NCBI RefSeq assembly: GCF_030148435.1
Contig: NZ_JASBTN010000038.1
Coordinates: 27,142 to 91,141, forward strand
Direction of reading: 5' to 3'
From: Aliiroseovarius sp.
Lineage (GTDB): Bacteria; Pseudomonadota; Alphaproteobacteria; Rhodobacterales; Rhodobacteraceae
Length of the DNA: 64,000 nt
Part shown: positions 26,383-37,306 of the stretch, one piece after another
How positions within the stretch are numbered: the first letter of the stretch is position 1
Layout: every line of letters begins with the position of its first letter
Notes under the pieces: generated by a model
The model's input: the letters and a program-made list of their open reading frames with translations, nothing else
Databases searched by the model: none
Told to the model about the DNA's origin: nothing
Program-made: the position numbers and the translations under genes

Positions 26383-28134
26383 GTGTCGAAACATCAGGAT
26401 GTCTTTTCGCGACGGCGGGTGCGCTGGGCGAATCGGTGGCACGCCCGCCGGGCCGCCCGGGCGCAACCGGCGACAGGTTTCGTGTCGCAGCCCGAACCGC
26501 GCACCATCGGCGCCTTTGCGCGGGGCAAGCAACTGGTGGCGGGAAACTTCCTGTTCGCCGGGCACCATGTCGCGGACCCAGATGCCTCGATCTGGCAGAT
26601 TGCTGCGCCGACTCCTGAATTCGCCGAGGAATTGCAGGGTTTCGCCTGGCTCGATGACCTGGCTTCTCTGGGGGATTACGAGGCACGGATACGGGCCCAG
26701 GCCTGGCTGGCAGAGTGGATTGACCTCTATGGCGGCGGCAAGGGGCCGGGCTGGACGCCGGACCTGACCGGGCGTCGACTCATTCGCTGGATCAACCACG
26801 CGCTGTTTTTGATGCGCGGGCAGGAGCAGGGCGACAGTTTCGATCTTTTCCGTTCACTGGGGCAGCAGACGATCTTCCTGTCGAAACGCTGGCACGCCGC
26901 CTCGCCGGGGCTGCCCAGGTTCGAGGCGCTGACAGGGTTGATCTATGCGGGCCTGTCCCTCATCGGGATGGAGGAACATGTCGAACCCGCGATGCAGGCA
27001 CTGGCGCGGGAATGCGCCGACCAGATCGACGAGCAGGGCGGTATTCCGACCCGCAACCCCGAGGAACTGCTGGAAGTCTTTACGCTGCTGAACTGGGCGG
27101 CGATGGCCCTGTCCGAGGGCGGGCGCATGGCGGCGTCGGACCATCTGGCAGCGATCGAGCGCATCGCCCCCACGCTGCGCGCCCTGCGGCATTCGGACGG
27201 GGGGCTCGCGCGGTTTCACGGTGGCGGACGCGGGTTGGAGGGGCGGTTGGACCATGCGCTGGCCATCTCCGGCGTGCGGGCCACGGCGAATCTGGGCCTG
27301 TCGATGGGATATGCGCGGCTGTCGGCCGGACGGACCTCGATCATCATGGATGCGGCCAGCCCGCCGACGGGCCCGGCGTCGGCCAATGCCCATGCCTCGA
27401 CCCTGGCCATCGAAGTCACCTCGGGCCGCCGCCCGCTGTTGGTCAACTGCGGCTCCGGCGCGCAGTTCGGCGAGGACTGGCGCAAGGCGGGGCGGGCCAC
27501 GCCGTCGCATTCGACACTGCAGTTGGCAGGCCTGTCCAGCGCCCGCATCGCCGCTCCGGGCAAGGTCGGCGGGGTAGAGCACACCCCGCTGGTTGAGGTT
27601 CCGGGCGATGTGCGAATCCAGCAGGTGAGCGATGACGGCGTGTCCGGGTTCGTCGCGGGTCACGATGGTTATGTCGGCGTCAACGGGCTGACCCATATCC
27701 GCCGGATCGAACTGACCGTGGACGGGCGCGACATCCATGGCGAGGACACGGTGGCGGCCATCAGCGACGAGGAACAGCGCCACTTCGACCACGCGCTCGA
27801 CCGGGCTGCGCTGCAGGGGATTCCGTTCAAGATCCATTTTCACCTTCACCCGGACGTGGATGCCGAACTGGATCTGGGGGACACCGCCGTCTCGCTGGTT
27901 CTGAAAAGCGGCGAGATCTGGGTGTTCCGCTACGACGGAATCGGCGATTTGACGCTGGAAAGCTCGGTTTACCTCGAAAAGAACCGTCTGAAGCCTCGTG
28001 CGACGAAACAAATGGTTCTATCTGGCGTCGCAATGGATTATGCGACGCGCATCCGCTGGTCTCTGGCCAAGGCGCAGGACACCCCGTCCGCGATACGCGA
28101 TCTTGAGGTGGAGGGCCCGGCGGGGCTGCGATAG
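26383..28134 (+). CDS. Heparinase II/III family protein
   Basis: 583 residues. GTG 26383 is the first possible start, since an in-frame TAG lies 18 bases upstream. The N-terminal ~300 residues are an alpha-toroid with [20 protein letters not shown] and [14 protein letters not shown]; the C-terminal part is the beta-sheet Hepar_II_III region with [20 protein letters not shown] and [17 protein letters not shown]. Family members cleave uronate glycosaminoglycans or alginate, but no signal peptide is visible and the gene sits between rsmB and purH, so a cell-envelope or unknown role is possible. Confidence 0.85.
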   Translation: MSKHQDVFSRRRVRWANRWHARRAARAQPATGFVSQPEPRTIGAFARGKQLVAGNFLFAGHHVADPDASIWQIAAPTPEFAEELQGFAWLDDLASLGDYEARIRAQAWLAEWIDLYGGGKGPGWTPDLTGRRLIRWINHALFLMRGQEQGDSFDLFRSLGQQTIFLSKRWHAASPGLPRFEALTGLIYAGLSLIGMEEHVEPAMQALARECADQIDEQGGIPTRNPEELLEVFTLLNWAAMALSEGGRMAASDHLAAIERIAPTLRALRHSDGGLARFHGGGRGLEGRLDHALAISGVRATANLGLSMGYARLSAGRTSIIMDAASPPTGPASANAHASTLAIEVTSGRRPLLVNCGSGAQFGEDWRKAGRATPSHSTLQLAGLSSARIAAPGKVGGVEHTPLVEVPGDVRIQQVSDDGVSGFVAGHDGYVGVNGLTHIRRIELTVDGRDIHGEDTVAAISDEEQRHFDHALDRAALQGIPFKIHFHLHPDVDAELDLGDTAVSLVLKSGEIWVFRYDGIGDLTLESSVYLEKNRLKPRATKQMVLSGVAMDYATRIRWSLAKAQDTPSAIRDLEVEGPAGLR

Positions 28135-28157
28135 ATAGACCTGAGGGACCCGACGAC

Positions 28158-29747
28158 ATGACCGACCTGACACCCGTGCGCCGAGCGCTGATTTCCGTTT
28201 CCGACAAGACCGGGCTGACCGAGCTGGGCAAGGAACTGGAGGCCCGTGGGGTCGAAATCCTGTCGACCGGCGGCTCTGCCAAGGCGCTGCGCGACGCGGG
28301 TGTTGCGGTGAAGGACGTGTCCGAAGTCACCGAATTCCCGGAAATGATGGATGGCCGCGTCAAGACGCTGCACCCGCGTGTGCATGGCGGTCTGCTGGCG
28401 CTGCGTGACAATGCGGACCACGTCGCGGCAATGGAGGAACACGGCATCGGCGCAATCGACCTGCTGGTGGTAAACCTCTACCCTTTCGAGGCCACCGTCG
28501 CCGCCGGCGCCGACTATGACACCTGCATCGAGAACCTCGACATCGGCGGCCCGGCGATGATTCGCGCGGCGGCCAAGAACGCGGCCTTCGTGAACGTGAT
28601 CGTGGATGTGGAAGACTACGCCAAGCTTCTGGGCGACATGGACCAGCACGGCGGTGCGACCTGCCCGAAGTTCCGCAAGAAGCTTTCCCAGAAGGCCTAT
28701 GCCCGCACCGCCGCCTATGACGCGGCCGTTTCGACCTGGATGGCCGGGCAGCTGGCGCTGGAAGCGCCCAAGCGCCGCGCCTTTGCCGGAGAGCTGAAAC
28801 AGACCCTGCGCTATGGCGAGAACAGCCACCAGAAGGCAGCCTTCTACGCCGATGGGTCGAACCGCCCGGGCGTCGCCACCGCGCGTCAACTCCAGGGCAA
28901 GGAACTGTCCTACAACAACATCAATGACACCGACGCGGCCTTCGAGCTGGTCGCGGAATTCGACCCCGCCGTGTCGCCCGCCGTGGCGATCATCAAACAT
29001 GCCAACCCCTGCGGCGTGGCCGTGGGCGAAAGCCTGGTGGACGCCTACCAGAAGGCGTTTGACTGCGACCGCACAAGCGCTTTCGGCGGCATTGTCGCGC
29101 TGAATCAGCCGCTGGATGCTCAAACCGCCACCAAGATCGTCGAGATCTTTACCGAGGTGGTGATTGCCCCCGGTGCCTCGGATGAAGCCATTGAAATCTT
29201 CGCGGCCAAGAAGAACCTGCGCCTGCTGTTGACCGATGGCCTGCCGAACGTGCGCGAGCCGCTGACCGCCTACAAGCAGGTTGCGGGAGGGACGCTGGTG
29301 CAGGACAAGGATGTGGGCTACGTCGGAAAGGATGACCTGAAGGTCGTGACCCAAAAGGCCCCCACCGACGAGCAGCTGAATGACCTTCTGTTTGCCTGGA
29401 AAGTCGCCAAACATGTGAAATCCAACGCCATCGTCTACGTCAAGAACGGGGCCACCGTGGGTGTCGGCGCAGGTCAGATGAGCCGCCTGGACAGCGCCAA
29501 TGTTGCCGCCGCCAAGGCCGAACGCATGGCCGCCGAACTGGGTCTGGACGAGAGCCTGGCCAAGGGCTCGGCAGTGGCGTCGGACGCGTTCTTCCCCTTC
29601 CCTGACGGGTTGCTGGAGGCCGCTGCCGCCGGTGGCACCTGCGTGATCCAACCCGGTGGCTCGATGCGCGACAAGGAAGTGATCGAAGCCGCGGACGAGG
29701 CCGGTCTGGCCATGGTCTTTACCGGCATGCGCCACTTCCGCCACTGA
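28158..29747 (+). CDS. purH: Bifunctional AICAR transformylase / IMP cyclohydrolase
   Basis: 529-residue cytosolic enzyme for the last two steps of IMP synthesis. The N-terminal cyclohydrolase domain (~1-195) begins [20 protein letters not shown] and holds [13 protein letters not shown] and [16 protein letters not shown]. The C-terminal transformylase has [13 protein letters not shown] and the catalytic-region KHANPCGVA. It is followed at six bases by lspA, so the two are probably cotranscribed. Confidence 0.97.
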   Translation: MTDLTPVRRALISVSDKTGLTELGKELEARGVEILSTGGSAKALRDAGVAVKDVSEVTEFPEMMDGRVKTLHPRVHGGLLALRDNADHVAAMEEHGIGAIDLLVVNLYPFEATVAAGADYDTCIENLDIGGPAMIRAAAKNAAFVNVIVDVEDYAKLLGDMDQHGGATCPKFRKKLSQKAYARTAAYDAAVSTWMAGQLALEAPKRRAFAGELKQTLRYGENSHQKAAFYADGSNRPGVATARQLQGKELSYNNINDTDAAFELVAEFDPAVSPAVAIIKHANPCGVAVGESLVDAYQKAFDCDRTSAFGGIVALNQPLDAQTATKIVEIFTEVVIAPGASDEAIEIFAAKKNLRLLLTDGLPNVREPLTAYKQVAGGTLVQDKDVGYVGKDDLKVVTQKAPTDEQLNDLLFAWKVAKHVKSNAIVYVKNGATVGVGAGQMSRLDSANVAAAKAERMAAELGLDESLAKGSAVASDAFFPFPDGLLEAAAAGGTCVIQPGGSMRDKEVIEAADEAGLAMVFTGMRHFRH

Positions 29748-29753
29748 GGTACG

Positions 29754-30221
29754 ATGAAACACCTGAGCTTATATGCAGTTCTGGCCCTGGTCATCGACCA
29801 GGCCAGCAAACTGTGGATTCTCAAGGGCTTGAGCCTGGAAACCGTGGGCCGGATCGAGGTCTGGCCTCCGTTCCTCGTCTTTCAGATGGCGTGGAATCAG
29901 GGCATCAATTTCGGCCTGTTCGGCGGCGATGGTGCCGCCACCCGCTGGCTTCTGATCGGCGTGGCCCTGGCAATCTGTTTCTGGGTCGGGCTCTGGGTCC
30001 GGCGTGGCATGAACAGCGCAGGGCAGATCTTTGCCGGGTTGCTGATCGGCGGAGCACTGGGCAACGTGCTGGATCGGGTGATTTACGGTGCCGTGGTCGA
30101 CTTTCTGAACATGTCCTGCTGCGGCTTCGCCAACCCGTTTTCCTTCAACACCGCGGATGTTTTCGTTTTCATCGGCGTCTTCGGTCTCGTCCTCTTCGGG
30201 AAGGATGAAAACGCCACGTGA
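29754..30221 (+). CDS. lspA: Lipoprotein signal peptidase (signal peptidase II)
   Basis: 155-residue inner-membrane aspartyl protease that removes signal peptides from prolipoproteins. Four membrane helices are evident. The two catalytic Asp residues lie in [16 protein letters not shown] and [11 protein letters not shown], and the early [10 protein letters not shown] motif is typical. It starts six bases after the purH stop. The next gene encodes a probable lipoprotein, a natural substrate. Confidence 0.95.
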   Translation: MKHLSLYAVLALVIDQASKLWILKGLSLETVGRIEVWPPFLVFQMAWNQGINFGLFGGDGAATRWLLIGVALAICFWVGLWVRRGMNSAGQIFAGLLIGGALGNVLDRVIYGAVVDFLNMSCCGFANPFSFNTADVFVFIGVFGLVLFGKDENAT

Positions 30222-30272
30222 CCTCGTCCCGGCAATGGGGTAGAACTCGGGGAAATTGACAAGGGAGGTTCC

Positions 30273-30806
30273 ATGCGGACCGTTCTGGGCAAAACTCTTT
30301 TGATCGTCTGTGTCCTGGCCACCGTGGGGGCCTGCAGCCGGCGCGAGCCGGACCTGTTGAATTTCGAGTCGTCGAACGTGGGCCCGGACGAGTTTTCCGT
30401 CCTGCCGACCAAACCGCTGGAAGCGCCCGAGAATTTCGCGGAGCTGCCCGCGCCGACGCCTGGCGGAACAAACCTGACCGACCCGACCCCGCGCGCCGAC
30501 GCCGTGGCCGCGCTGGGAGGCAACCCCGCACGGTTGAGCAGGGGGGCGACGGCCGGGGAATCGGCCCTGATTGCGCACGGCTCGCGCTATGGCACGGCGG
30601 GCGATATCCGCACCGTTCTGGCGGCCGAGGATCTGGAATGGCGCAAGCGCAACAACGGCCGTGTGCTTGAACGTCTGTTCAACGTGAACCTGTATTACCG
30701 CGCCTACGAGAAGATGCAGCTTGACCAGTACGCCGAACTTCAGCGCCTGCGTGCACGGGGCGTCTGGACGCCGACCGTGCCGCCGGAAGAAACTCTGGCG
30801 CGCTGA
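30273..30806 (+). CDS. DUF3035 lipoprotein
   Basis: 177 residues. The signal sequence ends in a lipobox, TVGAC with Cys21 as the likely lipidated residue, so the protein should be anchored in a membrane on the periplasmic side. The mature part has PDEFSVLPTKPLEAPENFAE and then LPAPTPGG, the conserved core of DUF3035, and a C-terminal helical region. The family has no established function. It sits between lspA and the M16 pair, an arrangement I believe recurs in Rhodobacterales. An AGGGAGG site lies before the start. Confidence 0.87.
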   Translation: MRTVLGKTLLIVCVLATVGACSRREPDLLNFESSNVGPDEFSVLPTKPLEAPENFAELPAPTPGGTNLTDPTPRADAVAALGGNPARLSRGATAGESALIAHGSRYGTAGDIRTVLAAEDLEWRKRNNGRVLERLFNVNLYYRAYEKMQLDQYAELQRLRARGVWTPTVPPEETLAR

Positions 30807-30917
30807 GGTGGCGGACGGTGCGCCTGCCGTCTGTTAACCCTGATCACATGATCGTTGGGCGGGGTTGAACCCTGCGCATCCGGGCACAATTCTGTCCGGC
30901 AACACGGGAGCTATTCT

Positions 30918-32258
30918 ATGAAACGACTTCTGTCCCTCGCGGCGTCCCTGGCCGCCGTGCTGACCAACCCGGCCCTGGCGCGGGAGGTCACGGATTTCAC
31001 CCTGGACAACGGCATGCAGGTGGTGGTGATCGAGGATCACCGCGCCCCGGTCGTGGTCAACATGGTCTGGTACCGGGTTGGTGCCGCCGACGAAGCGTCC
31101 GGAAAATCGGGTATCGCGCATTTCTTCGAACACCTGATGTTCAAGGCGACCGACGAGCTGGAAAGCGGCGAGCTGTCGCGTATCGTCGAGGCCAACGGCG
31201 GCTCGGACAATGCCTTTACCAGCCAGGATTATACCGCCTATTTCCAGCGCGTCGCGGCGGACCGGCTGGAACTGATGATGCAGATGGAAGCGGACCGGAT
31301 GCGCGACCTGACGCTGACCGAGGAAGAGGTTGCGACCGAACGCAACGTGATCCTTGAAGAACGCGCGACCCGGACCGACAGCGACCCCGGCGCGCTGTTT
31401 CGCGAGCAGATGAACGCGGCGGCCTATCTGAACCATCCCTACGGCGTACCGATCATTGGCTGGCGGCATGAGATTGAACAGCTGGACTATGCCGACGCCC
31501 TGTCCTTCTATCGAACCTATTACGCGCCCAACAACGCCATCGCGGTGATCGCCGGTGACGTGGACCCCGAAGAGGTCCGCGCCCTGGCCGAAAAGTATTA
31601 CGGCGTGTTGGAGCCCAGCCCGGACCTGCCCGAGAGGGCGCGCCCGCAGGAGCCTCCGCAGCTGGCCGAGCGCCGCCTCAGTTTCTCGGACCCGCGGGTC
31701 GGGCGGCCCTATCTGGTGCGCCGCTACCAGGCACCGGAGCGGGATCCGGGGGATCAGGAAACCGCCGCCGCGCTGGTCTACCTGGCGGAAATCCTGGGAG
31801 GCGAGGGGGCGACCTCGGTGCTGGGCCGGGCGCTGCAGTTCGAGAATCCGAAAGCGGTCTTTACCTCGGCGGGCTACCGGGGCACCTCGTTGGATGATGC
31901 CAGCTTCAGCCTGGTCGCCGCGCCGGTGGACGGGATCAGCCTGGAAGAGATGGAGGCGGCGATGGACGCGGTCATTGCCGGGTTCTTCGAGACCGGCATC
32001 GACCCGGAGCAATTCTCCCGCCTGAAGATGCAGCTGCGCGCCTCCGAGATTTATGAACAGGACAATGTACAGACCCTGGCCGATGAATACGGGCGCAGCC
32101 TGACCTCGGGCCTGACGCTGGAGGATGTCGCCGCCTGGCCGGACGTGCTGCAGGCCGTCACCGAAGAAGAGGTGATGGAGGCCGCGCGCATGGTGTTCGA
32201 TCGCCGCCGGTCGGTGACTGGTTTCGTGCGGCCCGAGAATGGGGAGATGACCCAATGA
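30918..32258 (+). CDS. M16 family zinc metallopeptidase (active subunit)
   Basis: 446 residues from ATG 30918. A signal peptide (MKRLLSLAASLAAVLTNPALA) places it in the periplasm. The inverted zinc motif is intact as H68-F-F-E71-H72, with a distal Glu in the EEEVATERNVILEE stretch. The family folds as two similar halves that close on peptide substrates. The next gene overlaps by four bases and encodes the partner lacking the motif, as in heterodimeric M16 proteases. Substrate unknown. Confidence 0.93.
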   Translation: MKRLLSLAASLAAVLTNPALAREVTDFTLDNGMQVVVIEDHRAPVVVNMVWYRVGAADEASGKSGIAHFFEHLMFKATDELESGELSRIVEANGGSDNAFTSQDYTAYFQRVAADRLELMMQMEADRMRDLTLTEEEVATERNVILEERATRTDSDPGALFREQMNAAAYLNHPYGVPIIGWRHEIEQLDYADALSFYRTYYAPNNAIAVIAGDVDPEEVRALAEKYYGVLEPSPDLPERARPQEPPQLAERRLSFSDPRVGRPYLVRRYQAPERDPGDQETAAALVYLAEILGGEGATSVLGRALQFENPKAVFTSAGYRGTSLDDASFSLVAAPVDGISLEEMEAAMDAVIAGFFETGIDPEQFSRLKMQLRASEIYEQDNVQTLADEYGRSLTSGLTLEDVAAWPDVLQAVTEEEVMEAARMVFDRRRSVTGFVRPENGEMTQ

Positions 32259-33571
32259 ACCGCCTGACCCTGACCCTGTCGACCCTGCTTCTGGCCCTGT
32301 TCGCGGCGCTGCCCGCCCGGGCCGAGGTGAAAATCCAGGAGGTGACATCCCCGGGCGGTCTCACGGCCTGGCTGGTCGAGGAACCTTCGCTGCCCTTTCT
32401 GTCCCTGGAGATCCGGTTTCGCGGTGGGGCCTCGTTGGATCTGCCCGGAAAACGCGGGGCAACCAACCTGATGGCGGCGCTGATCGAGGAAGGCGCGGGC
32501 GAGCTGGATGCACGGAGCTTTGCCGAGGCGCGCGACGGGCTCGCGGCCTCCTACCGGTTCGATGTGTATGACGATGCACTGTCGGTCTCTGCCCGGTTCC
32601 TGACGGAAAACCGTGATGCGGCGGTGGCGCTGCTACGCTCCGCCCTGACCGCGCCGAGGTTCGACCAGGCTGCCATCGACCGTGTGCGCGGCCAGGTTCT
32701 GTCGAACCTGCAATCCCGCGCAACCGACCCGATGGAAATCCTGGGCGAGGCCGCCGACCGGCTGGCCTTCGGCGACCATCCCTATGGCAGCTACCAGGGG
32801 GGCACCGTGGAAAGCGTTACCGCCCTGACCCGTGACGATGTCATCGCGGCTTTCAAGGGCGCCGTAGCACGCGACCGCATCTACCTGGGGGCGGTGGGTG
32901 ACATTACCGCCGAGGAACTGGGTCTGCTGCTGGATGAGCTGTTCGCGGGCCTGCCCGAAACCGGAGCGCCGATCCCCGCGCCCGTGCCCTATGGCCTACC
33001 CAAGGGCGGCGTCACGGTCATCCCTTTCGATACTCCGCAATCCATCGCCCGCTTTGCCCACACCGGCATTACCCGCGACGACCCGGATTTCTTCGCCGCC
33101 TATGTGTTGAACGAGATTCTGGGCGGCGGCGGCTTCAATTCGCGGCTGATGGACGAGGTGCGCGAGAAGCGCGGGTTGACCTATGGCATTTCCACCTACC
33201 TCGTGGCGAAGGATCTGAGCGAATATGTGACCGGGCAGGTCTCGTCGCAAAATGCGACCATGGGCGAGGTCGTCGATGTGGTCCGCGCCGAATGGCGGAA
33301 GATCGCGACCGAGGGCATCACGGCCGAGGAGCTCTCTGCCGCGCAGACCTATCTGACCGGGGCCTATCCGCTGCGCTTTGACGGCAACGGGCCGATTGCC
33401 CGCATCCTGGTGGGCATGCAGATGGATGACCTGGGCATTGATTACATCGCCACGCGCAACGACAAGATCCGTGCCATCACGCTTGAGGACATCAACCGTG
33501 TGGCGGCTCGGATCTATGACCCGGACGCGCTGCATTTCGTCATTGTCGGCCAGCCTGAAGGGGTGGAATGA
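32255..33571 (+). CDS. M16 family peptidase-like partner subunit (no zinc motif)
   Basis: 438 residues, starting within the ATGA overlap with the preceding gene. A signal peptide is present ([23 protein letters not shown]). In place of HxxEH the equivalent region reads [18 protein letters not shown], so it should be catalytically inactive and serve to bind substrate or complete the chamber. The glycine-rich [21 protein letters not shown] segment and YxTR-type R/Y pair region typical of non-catalytic M16 halves are present. Confidence 0.92.
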   Translation: MNRLTLTLSTLLLALFAALPARAEVKIQEVTSPGGLTAWLVEEPSLPFLSLEIRFRGGASLDLPGKRGATNLMAALIEEGAGELDARSFAEARDGLAASYRFDVYDDALSVSARFLTENRDAAVALLRSALTAPRFDQAAIDRVRGQVLSNLQSRATDPMEILGEAADRLAFGDHPYGSYQGGTVESVTALTRDDVIAAFKGAVARDRIYLGAVGDITAEELGLLLDELFAGLPETGAPIPAPVPYGLPKGGVTVIPFDTPQSIARFAHTGITRDDPDFFAAYVLNEILGGGGFNSRLMDEVREKRGLTYGISTYLVAKDLSEYVTGQVSSQNATMGEVVDVVRAEWRKIATEGITAEELSAAQTYLTGAYPLRFDGNGPIARILVGMQMDDLGIDYIATRNDKIRAITLEDINRVAARIYDPDALHFVIVGQPEGVE

Positions 33572-33668
33572 CCCGCCTGTGACCGCCACTGCCCGGCCCT
33601 GTGCCGGGTGGTGGATTGTCCCGTTTTTTCATGGCAGAATCGGCGCGGAACGTGCTAGGTTTTGTGTT

Positions 33669-35543
33669 ATGCACGAACCAGACCCCCAAATGAGCGGTTA
33701 TCCACAGGGCGACCGCCCCATTATCCGACAACTGGACGATGCCGCGATCAACCGGATTGCGGCGGGTGAAGTGGTGGAACGCCCGGCCTCCGCCGTGAAG
33801 GAGCTGGTGGAGAACGCCCTGGACGCGGGCGCCAGCCGGGTGGAGGTCTGTTACGCCGATGGCGGCAAGACGCTGATCCGGGTGACGGACAATGGCTGCG
33901 GCATAGCCGCCGGGGATCTGCCGCTGGCCCTGTCACGCCATGCGACCTCGAAGATCGACGGCTCGGACCTGCTGAACATTCACACCTTCGGGTTCCGGGG
34001 CGAGGCGCTGCCCAGTCTGGGCGCGGTCGGCCGGCTGTCGATCACCTCGCGAATTCCCGGTGCCGAAGCGGCCGTGATTCGCGTCGCGGGCGGCAAGATG
34101 GAGCCGGCAAAGCCCGCCGCCCTGTCCGAAGGCACGGTGGTCGAACTGCGCGACCTTTTCTTTGCCACCCCGGCGCGGTTGAAGTTCCTGCGCACCGACC
34201 GGGCCGAGGCCCAGGCGATCACCGATGTGGTCAAGCGTCTGGCGATGGCGGAACCGCATGTGGGCTTCGTTCTGCGCGACGTGTCCAGCGGCGGCGAAGG
34301 GCGGATCACCTTCCGCGCGGACCCGGAAACCGGAGATATGTTCGATGCGCTGCATGGGCGGCTGGCGACGATCCTGGGCCAGGAGTTCGCCGAGAATGCC
34401 CTGGCGATCGACGCCACCCGCGAGGGGCTTCGCCTGACCGGATATGCCGCGCTGCCGACCTATTCGCGCGGCGCGGCGGTGGCGCAGTTCCTGTTCGTCA
34501 ATGGCCGTCCGGTGAAGGACAAGCTGCTGACCGGGGCCCTGCGCGCGGCCTATTTCGATTTCCTGTCCCGCGACCGCCACCCGGCGGCGGCGCTTTTCGT
34601 GTCCTGCGATCCGCACCTGGTCGATGTGAACGTGCATCCGGCGAAATCCGAGGTGCGTTTCCGCGAGCCCGGCGTGGCGCGAGGCCTGATCGTTTCCGGC
34701 CTGCGCCATGCGCTGGCGAATGCGGGCCACCGCGCGTCGACCACCGTGGCCGGTGCGACCCTGGGGGCGATGCGACCAGAACCCACGGCGGGCACCGCGC
34801 CGCGCGTCTACCAGATGGACCGCCCTTCGCCCGGCGCCCTGCGCATGTCCTACCAGGCGCAGGCTCCCCTTCCGGATGCGCCGGGTTTCGCCGAAATCTC
34901 GACCCCTTCGGCCCGGTTCGACCCGGTCGTGGAAGAGCCCGAAGCCCTTCAGCCCGTCGAGGCCCTGCCGCTGGGCGCCGCCCGCGCGCAGCTGCATGAA
35001 AACTACATCATCGCCCAGACCGAGACCGGCATCGTCATCGTCGATCAGCACGCGGCCCACGAACGGCTGGTCTACGAAAAGCTGAAACGCCAGATGGCCG
35101 AAAACGGCGTGGCCAGCCAGGCGCTGCTGATCCCGGAGATTGTTGAACTGTCCGCCGGTGACACCGCGCGGCTGCTGGAGGTGGCGGACGACCTCGCCAT
35201 GCTGGGTCTGATGATCGAACCCTTCGGCGGATCGGCGATAGCCGTGCGCGAGACCCCGGCAATCCTGGGCGAGGTGAACGCCGGAGACATGATCCGCGAC
35301 GTGCTGGACGAACTGGCCGATCTGGGCGACAGCCAGACCGTTCAGGCCCGAATCGAGGCGGTGCTGAGCCGCGTTGCCTGCCATGGCTCGGTCCGCTCGG
35401 GCCGCTGGATGCGCGCTGAAGAGATGAACGCGCTTCTGCGCGAGATGGAGGCAACACCCCATTCCGGCCAGTGCAACCACGGGCGGCCCACCTATGTGGA
35501 GTTGAAACTGGCGGATATCGAACGGCTGTTCGGGCGCACATGA
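33669..35543 (+). CDS. mutL: DNA mismatch repair protein MutL
   Basis: 624 residues. The N-terminal GHKL ATPase shows [33 protein letters not shown] and the ATP lid GFRGEALPS. The C-terminal dimerisation domain carries the metal-binding endonuclease motif [14 protein letters not shown] near residue 459, as expected in bacteria that lack MutH and nick with MutL itself. ATG 33669 is used (AGG about ten bases upstream); ATG 33690 is possible. Its stop overlaps the rmuC start. Confidence 0.96.
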   Translation: MHEPDPQMSGYPQGDRPIIRQLDDAAINRIAAGEVVERPASAVKELVENALDAGASRVEVCYADGGKTLIRVTDNGCGIAAGDLPLALSRHATSKIDGSDLLNIHTFGFRGEALPSLGAVGRLSITSRIPGAEAAVIRVAGGKMEPAKPAALSEGTVVELRDLFFATPARLKFLRTDRAEAQAITDVVKRLAMAEPHVGFVLRDVSSGGEGRITFRADPETGDMFDALHGRLATILGQEFAENALAIDATREGLRLTGYAALPTYSRGAAVAQFLFVNGRPVKDKLLTGALRAAYFDFLSRDRHPAAALFVSCDPHLVDVNVHPAKSEVRFREPGVARGLIVSGLRHALANAGHRASTTVAGATLGAMRPEPTAGTAPRVYQMDRPSPGALRMSYQAQAPLPDAPGFAEISTPSARFDPVVEEPEALQPVEALPLGAARAQLHENYIIAQTETGIVIVDQHAAHERLVYEKLKRQMAENGVASQALLIPEIVELSAGDTARLLEVADDLAMLGLMIEPFGGSAIAVRETPAILGEVNAGDMIRDVLDELADLGDSQTVQARIEAVLSRVACHGSVRSGRWMRAEEMNALLREMEATPHSGQCNHGRPTYVELKLADIERLFGRT

Positions 35544-36760
35544 TCCAGATCGGCACACAGGAGATCACCTTCGAACAGCTGGCGCTGGCGGGGGGCGCAT
35601 TGGCGGTTCTGCTGCTGTTGCTGGTGCTGCGCCGGGCGGGACGCTCGGCCCGGGTGGCGGAGGACCTGGCGGGGCAGATCGGCGGGCTCGGCCAGGCGGT
35701 GCAGGTGCTGGCGCAGGGGCAGGACCAGCTTTCGGGCGGGTTGCGCAATGTCTCGGACGCCCAGACCACCGGCCAGGCGCAGATGATCCAGACCATGGAA
35801 ACGCGGCTGGCCCAGGTGCAGAGCCAGATGAACGACCGGCTGCATGAAAACGCCCTGCGCTCCGCGCGGTCGCTTGCCGAGATGCAGGAGCGCATGGCCG
35901 AGAACCTGCAAGGTTCCGCGGTGAAAACCACGCAAAGCCTGACCCAGTTGCAGGAGCGGCTCGCGGTGATCGACAAGGCGCAGGAAAAGATCACCCGCCT
36001 GTCGGGCGACGTTCTGTCCCTGCAGGACATCCTGTCGAACAAGCAGACGCGGGGCGCCTTCGGGGAAATCCAGCTCAATGACATCGTCTCGAAGGCGCTG
36101 CCGGCCGACAGCTATGCGCTGCAGGCGACTCTGTCGAACGGCAAGCGGGCGGACTGCCTGATCCACCTGCCCAACCCGCCCGGGCCGATCGTGATTGACG
36201 CGAAGTTCCCGTTGGAGGCCTATGAAGCCCTGCGCGCCGCCGAGGGCCCGGCCCAGATGCAGGAGGCCGCGCGGGCGATGAAAACCTCGGTGCGCAAGCA
36301 CATCAAGGACATTTCCGGGAAATACATTCTGGAAGGTGAAACCGCCGAAGGCGCGCTGATGTTCCTGCCGTCGGAAGCGGTCTATGCCGAGCTGCACGCA
36401 AATTTTCCCGAACTGGTACGCGAGGGGTTTGCCGCGCGGGTCTGGATCGTCTCGCCCACCACATGCATGGCAACGCTGAACACGATGCGGGCGATCCTGA
36501 AAGATGCGCGAATGCGCGAACAGGCGGGGGCGATCCGCAAGGAATTGGCCCTGCTGTCGGCGGATGTCGGGCGGCTGGGGGATCGGGTCGAAAACCTGGA
36601 TCGGCATTTCCACCAGGCGTCGAAGGATATCTCGGACATCAAGATTTCTGCCGAGAAGGCCGGGCGGCGGGCGCAGCGTCTGGACAATTTCGACTTTGAA
36701 GAACTGGCACCGGATGCGGGTGCCGAGGTTGTGCCGCTGGCCAGGTCCGATAACGAATAG
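35540..36760 (+). CDS. rmuC: DNA recombination protein RmuC
   Basis: 406 residues, starting in an ATGA overlap with mutL. An N-terminal membrane anchor ([20 protein letters not shown]) is followed by a long coiled coil (~45-170) and a PD-(D/E)XK-like nuclease domain: [14 protein letters not shown], the [15 protein letters not shown] motif with the catalytic Asp and Lys, and [20 protein letters not shown]. RmuC limits inversions at short inverted repeats in E. coli. Cotranscription with mutL fits a DNA-maintenance role. Confidence 0.92.
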   Translation: MIQIGTQEITFEQLALAGGALAVLLLLLVLRRAGRSARVAEDLAGQIGGLGQAVQVLAQGQDQLSGGLRNVSDAQTTGQAQMIQTMETRLAQVQSQMNDRLHENALRSARSLAEMQERMAENLQGSAVKTTQSLTQLQERLAVIDKAQEKITRLSGDVLSLQDILSNKQTRGAFGEIQLNDIVSKALPADSYALQATLSNGKRADCLIHLPNPPGPIVIDAKFPLEAYEALRAAEGPAQMQEAARAMKTSVRKHIKDISGKYILEGETAEGALMFLPSEAVYAELHANFPELVREGFAARVWIVSPTTCMATLNTMRAILKDARMREQAGAIRKELALLSADVGRLGDRVENLDRHFHQASKDISDIKISAEKAGRRAQRLDNFDFEELAPDAGAEVVPLARSDNE

Positions 36761-36827
36761 GCCTTCCCCTTGGCCCGTGGCTTTGGCAAGATGAGGTCGC
36801 CCAAGTGCAGAAGAAGGATCGGAAAAG

Positions 36828-37220
36828 ATGCTGGAAATCAGCCCCCGCAAAGTGGCCCGCGTGATTTTGCGCGCGCGTGAACTTGGCTCGAAAGTGGGCC
36901 GGTGGGACACGCCCGGCGACGTGGCCGACGCCGATTCGATCCTGGAAAACCGGTCCTCGGATGGAACCGAAGCCGAACTCAGATCCTATATCGCGGACCT
37001 GAACAATGACGAACAGGCGAGCCTGGTGGCGATTGCCTGGATTGGGCGCGATACGTTTGATGCGGCCGAATTGGCCGAGGCGATCGAAACGGCAAAGGCG
37101 GAAAAGACCTCGCCGACCGAGGATTACCTTTTGGGCATGCCGCACCTGTCGGACTACCTGGAGGCCGGTCTGGAGGCGCTGGGGCACAATGTCGAGGAAG
37201 CCGGGCAGGGGATTTTCTGA
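36828..37220 (+). CDS. DUF3775 domain-containing protein
   Basis: 130-residue cytosolic acidic protein. The conserved pieces LEISPRKVARVILRARELGS, IADLNNDEQASLVAIAWIGR and the C-terminal YLLGMPHLSDYLEAGLEALG define DUF3775, a family of unknown function that is largely alphaproteobacterial. AAGGATCGG precedes the start. It follows rmuC by 67 bases and is followed by a terminator-like stem. Confidence 0.85.
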   Translation: MLEISPRKVARVILRARELGSKVGRWDTPGDVADADSILENRSSDGTEAELRSYIADLNNDEQASLVAIAWIGRDTFDAAELAEAIETAKAEKTSPTEDYLLGMPHLSDYLEAGLEALGHNVEEAGQGIF

Positions 37221-37253
37221 GAGAACCCGTCGGCAAGATCCCATTGGAACGTA

Positions 37254-37285
37254 AACGCCGTCCGGGCCGGGCGGCGTTGTCTTTT
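37254..37285 (+). terminator. Terminator after the DUF3775 gene
   Basis: AACGCCG (37254-37260) pairs with CGGCGTT (37272-37278) around a GC-rich loop, followed by GTCTTTT. It lies 33 bases after the stop. Confidence 0.65.
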
Positions 37286-37286
37286 G

Positions 37287-37306
37287 TCGGACCCCGCGGG
37301 GTCCGA
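37287..37306. repeat. Perfect 20-bp palindrome at the end of the saccharopine dehydrogenase gene
   Basis: TCGGACCCC followed by GCGGGGTCCGA reads the same on both strands and abuts the TGA at 37307. It would form a ten-bp stem with no loop or, more realistically, an eight-bp stem with a tetraloop. It could mark the 3' end of the minus-strand operon. Confidence 0.75.
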
